Below, one piece after another: positions 12,901-21,930 of a stretch of 64,000 bases of DNA. The stretch comes from Gigantopelta aegis (Eukaryota; Mollusca; Gastropoda; Neomphalida; Peltospiridae), in contig NC_054702.1 of NCBI RefSeq assembly GCF_016097555.1, forward strand, positions 62,734,650 through 62,798,649, given 5' to 3'. The notes below the pieces were generated by a model. That model was not told the DNA's origin. It did no database searches and saw only the letters and a program-made list of their open reading frames with translations. The translations under genes were made by a program, and so were the position numbers. Every line of letters begins with the position of its first letter. Positions within the stretch are counted from its first letter, which is position 1.

Positions 12901-15900
12901 CCTCAGTGACAAGGTCCATCCAGGTGTTATAGGACTGGGTGAGTAGTGAACAAAGTCATACATACCTCAGTGACAAGGTCCATCCAGGTGTTATAGGACT
13001 GGGTGAGTAGTGAACAAAGTCATACATACCTCAGTGACAAGGTCCATCCAGGTGTTATAGGACTGGGTGAGTAGTGAACAAAGTCATACATACCTCAGTG
13101 ACAAGGTCCATCCAGGTGTTATAGGACTGGGTGAGTAGTGAACAAAGTCATACATACCTCAGTGACAAGGTCCATCCAGGTGTTATAGGACTGGGTGAGT
13201 AGTGAACAAAGTCATACATACCTCAGTGACAAGGTCCATCCAGGTGTTATAGGACTGGGTGAGTAGTGAACAAAGTCATACATACCTCTTTAGATTCATT
13301 CAATGAAAAAGGTCCATCCAGGTGCTATAGGACTGGGTGAGTAGTGAACAAAGTCATACATACCTCTTTAGATTCATTCAGTGACAAGGTCCATCCAGGT
13401 GTTATAGGACTGGGTGAGTAGTGAACAAAGTCATACATACCTCTTTAGATTCATTCAGTGACAAGGTCCATCCAGGTGTTATAGGACTGGGTGAGTAGTG
13501 AACAAAGTCATACATACCTCTTTAGAATCATTCAGTGACAAGGTCCATCCAGGTGTTATTGGACTGGGTGAGTAGTGAACAAAGTCATACATACCTCTTT
13601 AGATTCATTCAGTGACAAGGTCCATCCAGGTGCTATATGAGTGGGTGAGTAGTGAACAAAGTCATACATACCTCTTTAGATTCATTCAGTGACAAGGTCC
13701 ATCCAGGTGCTATAGGACTGGGTGAGTAGTGAACAAAGTCATACATACCTCTTTAGATTCATTCAGTGACAAGGTCCATCCAGGTGTTATAGGACTGGGT
13801 GAGTAGTGAACAAAGTCATACATACCTCTTTAGAATCATTCAGTGACAAGGTCCATCCAGGTGTTATTGGACTGGGTGAGTAGTGAACAAAGTCATACAT
13901 ACCTCTTTAGATTCATTCAGTGACAAGGTCCATCCAGGTGTTATAGGACTGGGTGAGTAGTGAACAAAGTCATACATACCTCTTTAGAATCATTCAGTGA
14001 CAAGGTCCATCCAGGTGTTATTGGACTGGGTGAGTAGTGAACAAAGTCATACATACCTCTTTAGATTCATTCAGTGACAAGGTCCATCCAGGTGCTATAT
14101 GAGTGGGTGAGTAGTGAACAAAGTCATACATACCTCTTTAGATTCATTCAGTGACAAGGTCCATCCAGGTGCTATAGGACTGGGTGAGTAGTGAACAAAG
14201 TCATACATACCTCTTTAGATTCATTCAGTGACAAGGTCCATCCAGGTGTTATAGGACTGGGTGAGTAGTGAACAAAGTCATACATACCTCTTTAGAATCA
14301 TTCAGTGACAAGGTCCATCCAGGTGTTATTGGACTGGGTGAGTAGTGAACAAAGTCATACATACCTCTTTAGATTCATTCAGTGACAAGGTCCATCCAGG
14401 TGTTATAGGACTGGGTGAGTAGTGAACAAAGTCATACATACCTCTTTAGAATCATTCAGTGACAAGGTCCATCCAGGTGTTATTGGACTGGGTGAGTAGT
14501 GAACAAAGTCATACATACCTCTTTTAGATTCATTCAGTGACAAGGTCCATCCAGGTGCTATAGGACTGGGTGAGTAGTGAACAAAGTCATACATACCTCT
14601 TTTAGATTCATTCAGTGACAAAGTCCATCCAGGTGTTATGGGACTGGGTGAGCAGTGAACAAAGTCATAAATTCCTCTTTAGATTCATTCAGTGACAAGG
14701 TCCATCCAGGTGCTATAGGGTGTATACTACCAAATCAAATCCCATAGACGACAATAGTATCATATGCGGCTAAAACTCCTACCTGCAACGTATCAACCGA
14801 CATAAACGCCACGGATATAAATACTACCACCCCTTACACTTAAAGTGAATCAGAAAAAATGGGGGTCAAGCTGCTCGTTTCTGAGATAACGGGTAGCGTC
14901 TATGACTACCCTAGTTTCGCACAAAATTCGAGTACTTTTTTTTACAGGTACCCCATACATGTTTCAAGCACAAGGCTACTTGACACATTGGTACTAGATG
15001 AAATAAAATTGCACATTTATTTTACCCAGATGAAACTATTATTTTTTACAACCAACACACTCACATTTATAACCAATCACAGGACTTGTGGTGTTCACTT
15101 CTCTATCAAAAGTTGGGTGCACCTCGAACTTTGACCCAGCCGGAAGTTATTTGGTATAGTACTACCTATACTGATAACATACATTTTTCAAAAAGTGTCC
15201 AGCTATGTGTCTTTATGACAACCAGGATCTGGTGTATTCTGACATAAACTGACAACCTCACTGAAACTGTTGTTTCTACAGTGCAACCTAATATAATGTA
15301 CACCTCAAAAAGCACATATATTGGATATAGTTTTGTACAAATGCAATATGTCATATTAAACAACAAAATGTTTTAAAATAAAACTCCTGAAGATATTTAC
15401 TTTCAGTTGGGTGTGTGTACTCGGGTATATATGTAGAGACAACAAAGATAGTCAGAGTACCTCTACCCCTTTAAAGAATTCCATTAAAACACATGCACTT
15501 GATTGACCCCTAGATTATGAAGACCTTAACAGGCACATCAAAGAAATATCAGTATTAAAAAAATACACTGTCTGAGGAAGGAAACACAAACATGACTGTA
15601 CCTGTATGAAGTAATGACTTAATGTCCTGAACATTAGTGTTGGGAGGAAATCCTGTATGCTGGGTGTGGGTGTCATCAAGTTACCAGGTGTGCGAATTTC
15701 AAATCCATCGGCCATGCTGATTTTCATAATGAACCATCAAAACTATTGGCAGCCACCAATATTCCTGACTATATTTTATTTATAGCCTACTGTAGTTGGA
15801 GGTTTTAATAGTTGTGATATCTGGAATAATCATGCAGCTTTAACACATTTATTTTTGATTAATTACTGAAAAAAAACAATTTTTAAATGACAAAATTACC

Positions 15901-18900
15901 CGAACATCTATTTTCTTGCATTATTTTCTAATCCGGATGAATACAATATGTACATTAGATGTATTCTTACAATCTGTAATCCAGCATTTTATTTAGCTAG
16001 TAACATTAGGTAATACAGCTTTAACAATAAAATAAATTATCAACTTAATCCAAGGCAGATAATCAGATCTGAAAAAATTGGTTCTGAATCTAGTATAAAC
16101 TCAAAATGCTTTTCATGAGAGCTAACTAAGTGATTATTAAAAAAAAAAAATTATCTGGAGATCTAAGTATATGTTTAACAACCTTATTGTTATGTACAAA
16201 TAAGAACAGAAGGCACAATAGTGACAACAAATTTAATTCTGTTTTTGGTAAAGTTTTTCTTAAAATTTACTTTAAATTTTGCATAAAACTACAAATTTGT
16301 CTAAAATATAATTTAGCACCCTATAAATATGTCAAAATGACAATAAAAATCAACTTCTTTACAAATTTGAGTTTTCAGAATTTCATACATAAAAAATTAA
16401 CAATGTTAATGGAAACTAAAGACATTAACCCACTATTGGCACATGCTATTTTTAATATAAAAATAAATTGCTATTAAAATCTTAGTTCAGGTTGCTTATA
16501 TATAATACCATATTTAAGAGCAGTTGTATATGGCAAGTCAAATACCATATAAAAAGAAATTACTGAAATCTTTACAGTATGAATTATAGGCCAAAACCAA
16601 CTTTTCTTCAGTGCTAACTTTGATTCAAACTCCATTCAGAGCCATGTACAGAGATTATTGTCAAGGTCAAGGTCATTGTGAACTTGCATGATCGAGTGAT
16701 GGCTAATTTATCAACCAGTATAGTTTAATTAAATAAAATAACAAAATCATAATATTTTTTATTATGCACTGAATATGTGCTATAGGGTGTATACTACCAA
16801 ATCAAATCCTATAGACGACAATAGTAACATATGTGGCTAAAACTCCTACCTGCAACGTATCAACCGACATAAACGCCACGGATGTAAATACTACCACCCC
16901 TTACACTTAAAGTGAATCAGAAAAAAATGGGGGTCAAGCTGCTCGTTTCTGAGATAACGGGTAGCGTCTATGACTACCCTAGTTTCGCACAAAATTCGAG
17001 TACTTTTTTTTACAGGTACCCCATACATGTTTCAAGCACAAGGCTACTTGACACATTGGTACTAGATGAAATAAAATTGCAATTTTTTTTACCCAGATGA
17101 AACTATTATTTTTTACAACCAACACACTCACATTTATAACCAATCACAGGACTTGTGGTGTTCACTTCTCTATCAAAAGTTCGGTGCACCTCGCACTTTG
17201 ACCCAGCCGGAAGTTATTTGGTTTAGTACTACCTATAGGAGTGGGTGAGCAGTGAACAAAGTCATACATACCTCTTTAGATTCATTCATTGACAAGGTCC
17301 ATCCAGGTGCTATAGGACTGGGTGAGTAATGAACGTCATACATACCTCTTTAGATTCATTCAGTGACAAGGTCCATCCAGGGGCTTTAGGAGTGGCATGA
17401 AGAATTTGACAGCTGAAGTTGATTTTTAAAAAACCAATGAATATGCATGATACATACTGTAAATCATGTAATTAATACGTCATGATATTATTGCGTCCGT
17501 ACATGAGTGAAAAAAAAATGCGTATTTTTATTAATGCGTTGGACAAAAGTCCACATCACATAAAAAACACAGTTGTGTTGTTATTATATTGTTTGGGCTT
17601 CATCTTTCATGTTAAAAGAAGTCAGTAGTTGTTTTCACAGCTACTACATAATCTGAAACTAATCGCCTGGTGGGTCGACCAGGAAGCCCTAATTACTTAA
17701 AGTGGTGTAATTAGTATAACTACACCTTATTGTATGCCTCGCACTTTTGTGTGGTGATTGCTTCTAATTAATCCACCAGTAGGAATAAAAGGTAAACGGG
17801 TCGCTATTACAGGGCACAATATTTCACGCGAACGCAGACGTATTATTCTAACAAATGTTTTAGACTGATTTTATACACTTGATGCGCAGCACAGGAATAG
17901 ACGTTAACAAATGCGATATATTGCAACAGTGACAACTTGCGACCAGTCTAACTTAAATGCCATGTATAGAGTCGAGCCGATTGGTTTGAAGAAATACACA
18001 CGGATTGTTGGTTGCGGTTATATAATTTTCTACTGTTTCATTTTTAAAGGAATATATTTAGTAATAAAATTTGTTGATTATAATTTGACAAATGTTCAAA
18101 ACAGTTTAAATGTATACAGTAATCCAGAAGTGTAAGAAAATTTGAAAAATACTCACATCGCAAAATGAGCTTTTTAAAAACAAAACATTTGGAACATCAC
18201 TGTATTATATAACCGCTATGATATTCCAGGAAAGTGAAAATAGAATGGCAACATCGAAACGAAGAAAGATTCTGGAAGTATTCACAAAAAGACATTTAAC
18301 AAAAATAGTTTTTGTATTTTGTTTCATCTTTATATTATGAAAGTTTTATTTTATTTAGAAGTATTATAGTAAAATCCTGCAAATTTTTTGTATTGGGAAT
18401 GAGACTAAACAAAATGCGTCAAGTTATTACTGCGTCGATGTGTTCGCCGCATTTTTTGCATTAATTACTTTCTCGCATTAATTTTATGATTTACAGTAGT
18501 TTAAAAATATTATTGGATAGAAATTCCCCAATGCTGCCATTCTTACTTTGTTTGGTAAAGCTGAACTTAATTCTTACTTCCGCTGTGCTAAAAATATCTC
18601 AGTAATAAGATACCAAGGCAATATTGTAAATTAGGAAAATATTGTCATAATTTTATTGCATTAGGACAGGTACCAAACTAAAATACATATATTCAAAAGA
18701 TCACACTACAAACAAGAAATGCTGAGTTTTCAATAAATTTACATTTTTTTTAAATTTTAAATCTTACATTGATTAAACTAAAGAAGTTAGGATTCATTTT
18801 CAGTCAAACCAGTAGATGCTGTCCATGTTTTGTTGGTTGGTAGTAATATGTCCACCTCTTATACAGAACACCTTTACCAAAACAAAAAATTGACATAAAA

Positions 18901-20793
18901 TAATACATTCTGTGTTGGCATTTTTATTGTTAATCTTTTTTTTAATGGTTTTATTGGAGAAAATATGTGTCAAGTAATTATTGTATTGATAACACAGTCA
19001 CATTATTATAGGCCTGTCTGTGATGGGTCATATTATGGTATGGCATTGTACGTCCATCCGTCTGTTAACTTTTTCTTGTCCAGACCATATCTTGCATACA
19101 GATGCATACTGGACCATCAAACCTCACATGTAGGAACAACTTGAGGTGGCGATGTGTCGCGTACTATCACTAGATCACTATTTTATCTACATTTCATGGT
19201 CTACTGCACATAACAGTAAATCCTAGTCCGGACCATATGCATACAGGACTATCAAACCTAACATGTAGGAACAACTTGGGATGGTGGTGTATCACATACA
19301 TTTACTAGGTCATAATTAGAATTGAATCATACTCGTAACATACTCATTAATATCTCTGGTTTTCCATCAAACTCCTGACGGGTGTATCATGTACCTCACT
19401 CGTACTCTTGATCATTTTGGTATCAGACTCACATTAATTTCATGGTTTACAGCAGTATGAACTCCACTGTTGATCTTATATCCAAGGCAGTTTGTGATTC
19501 CACTATGGGTTGAACAGTTGTAGGGTGGAATAAGATTAGTATCGTACAAATCAAAATGTTTTCTTTTTTTTAAATTCTTTACCAATCATGCACAGTACCT
19601 TTGATGTATAATATTTAATTCACAGGATCCTTTGGATTTGAGAAAAGATATCCACCAGAAAACAAGAACATAATTACAACCACACGATCTCATTCCAACA
19701 GAATGGTGACAGAAGCCGTTGAGGCTTGTGAGCCATCGGAGGTTGTAAGAGTCGGGGGAGCAGGTCATAAGGTCAGTCATCACCACAGTGCAGATTGTGC
19801 TGTTTTCCTTTGCATGTGAAAACTAGAACAAAAACATCTGCATTCAGTCATTGAAATAAGTCAACAAAATGGTGGATCAGGTTACTTGGGAGGTTACCAC
19901 ATGTCAAGAAAGTCAAGAAGGGTACTTCATCGTCCACAATATCTCATTAAAACTGCAGCCTCTAACTTCTGATCAGTGGTAGGTTGTTTGGGGGGGGGGG
20001 GGGGGGTTTATCAAATATACATACAAGTATTAGTACAATGAGAACAGCGATATGAATGAATAACAAATTATCTGGTATTGGATTTTATTGTAATAATAAT
20101 GGGAATTGTAAACTTGATAAATTTGTCGTAACCCATAGGTTACCAGGTCTGTATTTTGTGGTAACCTGTATATGGGTTACCAGACACTATGATAAAACAA
20201 ACGTTATTGTATTTTTTGTGTCTCAATCAGCGTTGGTGGGCCCATTTAGTTATTTCTCGTTCCAGTCAGTGCACCACAACTGGTATATCAAAGGTCGTGG
20301 TATGTGCTATCCTGTCTGTGGGATGGTGCATATAAAAGACCTCTTGCTACTAATTTTTTTTGAGGGGAGTAGTGATGACCCTACATTAATGAGTTTTTAA
20401 TTTATTAAGGATTCTTATTGCAGCGTTTTGATATTAATTTTATTAATACAGTATGATTTTAGCTTGAATCTGTTGGTAATATTGTTGCCATTTTCTCTTT
20501 AGGTGTTATTGCTCATTGAAGGCAAAGTTCATGCGTATGTTTTTGCTAGCAAAGGCTGCAAAAAATGGGACACCTGTGCTCCTGAGGCAGTGCTCCATGC
20601 AATTGGTGGAACTCTCACAGACTTGTGTGGAGTGCCAATGCAGTACCACCACCAAGTACAGAAGGGAAACTTTGGTGGAGTGCTGGCAACTTTACAGAAG
20701 CATGAGTGGTACGTCAGCAAAATCCCCAATGAAATCAAAGATGCTTTCAGACAAGAACCAGATGGCGGGCCAGTTCAGATGACAAGACTTTAG
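3851..20793 (+). CDS. BPNT1: 3'(2'),5'-bisphosphate nucleotidase 1, complete 7-exon gene
   Basis: Exons 3851-3973, 5084-5185, 8317-8427, 11346-11394, 12731-12874, 19626-19771 and 20503-20793 join in phase (intron phases 0,0,0,1,1,0) with GT/AG ends to give 321 residues; human BPNT1 has 308. It belongs to the Mg2+-dependent, Li+-sensitive inositol-monophosphatase-like family. The known cytosolic role is hydrolysis of 3'-phosphoadenosine 5'-phosphate to AMP, clearing the by-product of sulfation, and also of inositol 1,4-bisphosphate. Motifs seen: GEE at residues 73-75, WVDPLDGT at 116-123, and WDTCAPE at 247-253. The expected metal ligands E74, D118, D121 and D248 are intact. The start ATG has a good context (ACAACATGG), and the next residues LLMRIVSAS match the family N-terminus. 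No break is seen. All introns except intron 1 carry recognised repeats. The family call is near certain; the exact transcript ends are inferred. Confidence 0.97.
3974..5083 (+). other. BPNT1 intron 1
   Basis: An 1,110-bp phase-0 intron with GT/AG ends. AT-rich; I see no exon and no recognised repeat in it. Confidence 0.8.
5084..5185 (+). CDS. BPNT1: BPNT1 exon 2 (residues 42-75)
   Basis: Preceded by a T-rich tract ending TTTTAG and followed by GTAACT. It encodes [12 protein letters not shown] and ends in IFGEE, which holds the metal-binding glutamate (E74). Phase 0 at both ends, 34 codons. Confidence 0.96.
5510..5640 (+). repeat. Fragment of pogo-like MITE (left part)
   Basis: Contains AAACCCCTCAAAACTGG and CCCTCTAAAACCGGAGG, resembling the complete copy at 23429-23604. 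A matching right-hand part follows at about 8171-8245, after the TTAA element. This suggests one old MITE split by later insertions in BPNT1 intron 2. Confidence 0.5.
6007..8166 (+). mobile_element. TTAA-flanked, THAP-bearing DNA transposon (Kolobok-like)
   Basis: The termini are AGGAAACATGACACGAGACC at left and the near-complement GTTTACGTGACATGTTTCCT at right, each flanked by TTAA (6003-6006 and 8167-8170). Known DNA transposons combining TTAA target sites with THAP-domain proteins are the Kolobok superfamily; that assignment is inference. Inside are a broken THAP-domain coding piece (about 6274-6450), long subterminal inverted repeats (about 6435-6562 against 7604-7730), and a partial direct copy near 6702-6782. 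No transposase core is visible, so it is probably non-autonomous. It lies in BPNT1 intron 2. Confidence 0.75.
6274..6450 (+). pseudogene. Degenerate THAP-domain coding piece
   Basis: The frame from 6274 reads [20 protein letters not shown], then YGFHKDG and [16 protein letters not shown]. This matches the THAP zinc finger order: C-x4-C, the FxxF region, RK-DWTP, then the site of the C-x2-H pair. The usual second-pair cysteine (CSxHF) reads VSAHL, and the usual start codon position is GTG. It lies within a TTAA-flanked element, so it derives from a transposon protein rather than a host gene. Downstream the frame runs into repeat sequence and a T-run. Confidence 0.7.
8171..8245 (+). repeat. Fragment of pogo-like MITE (right part)
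   Basis: AACCGGCTACCCC followed by AGACTTTTTACTTGGTTCTT matches the right half of the MITE at 23429-23604. It abuts the right TTAA of the THAP-bearing element. Confidence 0.55.
8317..8427 (+). CDS. BPNT1: BPNT1 exon 3 (residues 76-112)
   Basis: Acceptor TTATTTTAG, donor GTAAGT, 37 codons, phase 0 at both ends. It encodes the variable acidic insert between the GEE and DPLDGT motifs ([10 protein letters not shown] to RKVEDEE), equivalent to the human stretch ending in IKEEDL. It lies only about 70 bp beyond a transposon-derived fragment. Confidence 0.93.
8726..8802 (+). repeat. Short imperfect palindrome in BPNT1 intron 3
   Basis: AGCCATGCAAGACAGA near 8728 pairs with TCTGTCTTACATGGGCT near 8786. 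TGACGTCA-like segments lie between them. Possibly a miniature element. Confidence 0.45.
9210..9625 (+). repeat. Dispersed repeat with internal tandem units (family R)
   Basis: Begins with CCAGAGGGGAATATAGGTTT, then has two worn copies of a ~130-bp unit (AAATTTTGTGTATA ... GATCAAGTTTGA ... GATTTACCCA ... CTTGAATTTAGGAGATACG), ending near ACATGTATTGCTCTATCAGT. Other copies lie at 57165-57500, 59750-60300 and 61305-61605 (+), and 31715-32065 (-). It looks non-coding. Confidence 0.7.
9751..10958 (+). mobile_element. hAT-like non-autonomous element, CTAGCCC family, copy 1
   Basis: Ends are CAGAGTTCGATAAATC and, inverted, CAGAGTATGACAAAT. Both ends contain clustered CTAGCC/GGCTAG motifs (for example ACTAGCCCGCAGGGCTAGTG). 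The flanks share CATGTAT. A sister copy at 34262-35444 has a clean 8-bp duplication, which supports hAT. No transposase is visible. It lies in BPNT1 intron 3. Confidence 0.8.
11346..11394 (+). CDS. BPNT1: BPNT1 exon 4 (residues 113-128 plus one base)
   Basis: A 49-nt exon between TTGTAG and GTGAGA. It encodes [16 protein letters not shown], the family signature with metal ligands D118 and D121. It ends in phase 1, and the split glycine codon is completed by exon 5. Confidence 0.96.
12061..12186 (+). mobile_element. Palindromic MITE in BPNT1 intron 4
   Basis: CTGGCCTGGTGCTTATAAAA at the left is the inverted match of TTTTATAAGCACAGGCCCAG at the right, and the TAGAGTCTAGAC/GTCTGGACTAAAC arms extend the stem. 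A worn sister copy lies at about 57001-57108. Confidence 0.75.
12389..12402 (+). promoter_or_regulatory. Duplicate (upstream) copy of the exon 5 splice acceptor
   Basis: Identical to the acceptor used by exon 5 (12717-12730), made by SINE target-site duplication. Splicing here would place the SINE in the mRNA; in the incoming phase the ninth codon is TGA. Confidence 0.75.
12403..12716 (+). repeat. tRNA-headed SINE abutting the BPNT1 exon 5 acceptor
   Basis: The head has a tRNA-like A box (TTAGCTTAGTTGG) and B-box region (GGATTGAACC). Then come the core (CACAACTGGTCAAAGGCCGT, GTGGGAAAGAGCACATAAAA) and the family B tail (GTGCTCTAGTGGTGTCATTA, AAACAAACTT). It is flanked by 14-bp direct repeats CTTTCCTCTTTCAG at 12389-12402 and 12717-12730. 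These are the target-site duplication, and they include the splice acceptor. Confidence 0.92.
12731..12874 (+). CDS. BPNT1: BPNT1 exon 5 (residues 129-176 plus one base)
   Basis: Encodes [20 protein letters not shown], then [18 protein letters not shown] and IWGVIGL, all family-conserved. The acceptor CTTTCCTCTTTCAG is the right-hand target-site duplication of a SINE that ends at 12716. The last 16 bases and the donor are the first unit of a minisatellite. Both splice sites of this exon therefore have nearby duplicates: the acceptor at 12389-12402, and the donor in about 26 copies downstream. Confidence 0.96.
12859..14718 (+). repeat. 64/77-bp minisatellite carrying the exon 5 donor, main block
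   Basis: Twenty-five units, counted by their GGGTGAGTAG cores from 12871 to 14644. The first seven have a 64-bp period. Later ones have a 77-78-bp period with an added TTTAGATTCATTC. Each unit contains GGTGTTATAGGACTGG (or a near variant) followed by GTGAGTAGTGAACAAAG, which is the last 16 exon bases and the donor of exon 5. Variant units also recur at a higher-order period of 462 bp (six units; for example 13641 and 14103). The block continues at 17234 after an inserted element pair. Confidence 0.97.
14719..15166 (+). mobile_element. 448-bp direct repeat, left copy
   Basis: Begins GGTGTATACTACC and ends GGTATAGTACTACC, so its own ends are weakly inverted. About 97% like the copy at 16786-17233. 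Both copies share a chance open frame starting [20 protein letters not shown] that resembles no known domain. Confidence 0.85.
15167..16785 (+). other. Spacer between the paired 448-bp repeats
   Basis: About 1.6 kb of AT-rich sequence with no recognisable domain; the longest frame (16130-16477) is a low-complexity K/N-rich read. Because the minisatellite stops at 14718 and resumes at 17234, this spacer and the two flanking copies apparently entered as one unit, or as two insertions plus a rearrangement. Confidence 0.6.
16786..17233 (+). mobile_element. 448-bp direct repeat, right copy
   Basis: Same family and orientation as 14719-15166. The outer flanks of the pair share CTATAG (14713-14718 and 17233-17238), and removing the insert restores a normal minisatellite unit. 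That supports CTATAG, or a part of it, as the target-site duplication. Confidence 0.85.
17234..17400 (+). repeat. 64/77-bp minisatellite, distal remnant
   Basis: Two further units (cores at 17241 and 17318) and a decayed third (GGGGCTTTAGGAGTGG) resume after the inserted element pair. Confidence 0.9.
17457..18496 (+). mobile_element. Mariner-like non-autonomous element
   Basis: CTGTAAATCATGTAATTAAT at left is matched inversely by ATTAATTTTATGATTTACAG at right, each flanked by TA (17455-17456, 18497-18498). Non-coding inside; the short frame at 17911-18135 is not recognised. It lies in BPNT1 intron 5. Confidence 0.7.
19010..19520 (+). repeat. Dispersed repeat with ~137-bp internal units
   Basis: CTCACATGTAGGAACAACTT and CTAACATGTAGGAACAACTT, each preceded by a CCATAT-GCATACAG segment, recur at about 137 bp. 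Non-coding, in BPNT1 intron 5. Family not recognised. Confidence 0.6.
19626..19771 (+). CDS. BPNT1: BPNT1 exon 6 (residues 177-225)
   Basis: Acceptor TTAATTCACAG, donor GTCAGT, phase 1 in and phase 0 out. It encodes [30 protein letters not shown] and RVGGAGHK. The TTTRSHSN and RVGGAGxK segments are diagnostic for BPNT1 substrate binding. Confidence 0.96.
19990..20006 (+). repeat. Poly-G run in BPNT1 intron 6
   Basis: Seventeen G in a row; the length may be uncertain in the assembly. Confidence 0.9.
20225..20365 (+). repeat. SINE core fragment in BPNT1 intron 6
   Basis: GGTGGGCCCATTTAGTTATT, GTGCACCACAACTGGTATAT and TATGTGCTATCCTGTCTGTG are the core shared by the window's SINEs. The head and tail are missing. 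Confidence 0.85.
20503..20793 (+). CDS. BPNT1: BPNT1 exon 7 (residues 226-321 and stop)
   Basis: Acceptor TTTTCTCTTTAG. It encodes [35 protein letters not shown] and [24 protein letters not shown] carries the last metal ligand (D248). The tail [17 protein letters not shown] is about 12 residues longer than in human and ends at TAG 20791-20793. Confidence 0.97.
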   Translation: MLLLIEGKVHAYVFASKGCKKWDTCAPEAVLHAIGGTLTDLCGVPMQYHHQVQKGNFGGVLATLQKHEWYVSKIPNEIKDAFRQEPDGGPVQMTRL

Positions 20794-21216
20794 ACTTTGA
20801 GTATCATTCTGTTATTAATCTAGTTTATACATTGGTCCAGGCTACTGGAAGCAGTCCCAGCCAGTGAGATATTTAAAATTCTTATTTATTGTAGAATCTG
20901 AAAACCTAGTTGGTTGGATGATGAGTCCGATTTGGTTTTTGTATGTCAGTGTCAAAGTTCTGTGGTGGTTGTTGTGTTGTACTGTGATTATTTTGTAAAT
21001 TATTTTTTATTCTAATTCAGCATATATGTTAGAACGAATCTAATTGGATCTTTACTAAAATTTGAGATGGTAAAAACCTTCCTTCTTTTTCTTTTTTTTT
21101 TGACTACAGATTTTAAAAGTCAAACTACATCATAAATTAAACAAAGAACTATGTAATGACATTAGGGAGATTTTACATATGGAATTGGTTAAATATTTAA
21201 TAATTTTAAAGCCAGA

Positions 21217-21222
21217 AATAAA
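21217..21222 (+). terminator. Candidate poly(A) signal of BPNT1
   Basis: The first AATAAA downstream of the BPNT1 stop, 424 bp after it; another follows about 40 bp later. The stretch 20794-21240 has no recognisable repeat and is the likely 3' UTR. Confidence 0.4.
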
Positions 21223-21930
21223 AATTTATTGATTTGGCTTTCTCAATATACGAGAGGTAAATAAACATCTCAAATTATATATGTTTATTGGGTTACCGTA
21301 TGATGTCGTCAGCTGGTGACATTTGTAATGGTTATTTTTTTAATAGACAATCAGACAATTTGCTATCAAAATCAACAAAAAATGGTTAATTAGAATAGGG
21401 ATAACCCTAATGTGTTTATTCTAGTCAACATGTATCACCAATAGAACGAAATTGGCAACAGTGAAAAGCATCAGCAAATTGGAAAACACAGTAGAGTTAT
21501 CCCCAAACTGTTTGTACTCTTCTGTTTGTCTGTGTATCTAATCAGTTTTTAAATTATGTCAGGTGCAGGCTGTTTTGGATGTTTTTTGTTTTTTTAGTAA
21601 ATCATGATCAAAACTGAAAGATCACAAAATGGGAATTTCCACATTTTCTGGTTTGTCTGTTGGTGCTTCGAAATTATAAATTCTGAGAAATAGTGACCCA
21701 AATATACCACAAAAGTGTCAATAGTTACTAAACAATAAAAAACAGAATTGTAATTTTGTCTTAATAGAGACAACATATCCTTGATTTTGCATTTTAAAAA
21801 ATATATTGTCTTCACTTCATTCTTTCAAAACATGTTTTTGGTTTATGCATTGTTATGTAGGGTATATACTGGTACAGACATTTAAAAAAAAGAAAGCAAA
21901 TTAAATTGTGCTGTTTGAAATTATGATGTA

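Noticed and set aside
14403-14621. Minus-strand frame of repeated [20 protein letters not shown]
   Set aside because: By-product of the 77-bp minisatellite, which happens to stay open for a few units.
12859-14718. A CRISPR-like array
   Set aside because: Units are contiguous and near-identical with no unique spacers, in a eukaryotic intron.
14859-15134. [20 protein letters not shown] frame in both 448-bp repeats
   Set aside because: Identical in both copies because the DNA is; no domain, ends at different points, no splice context.
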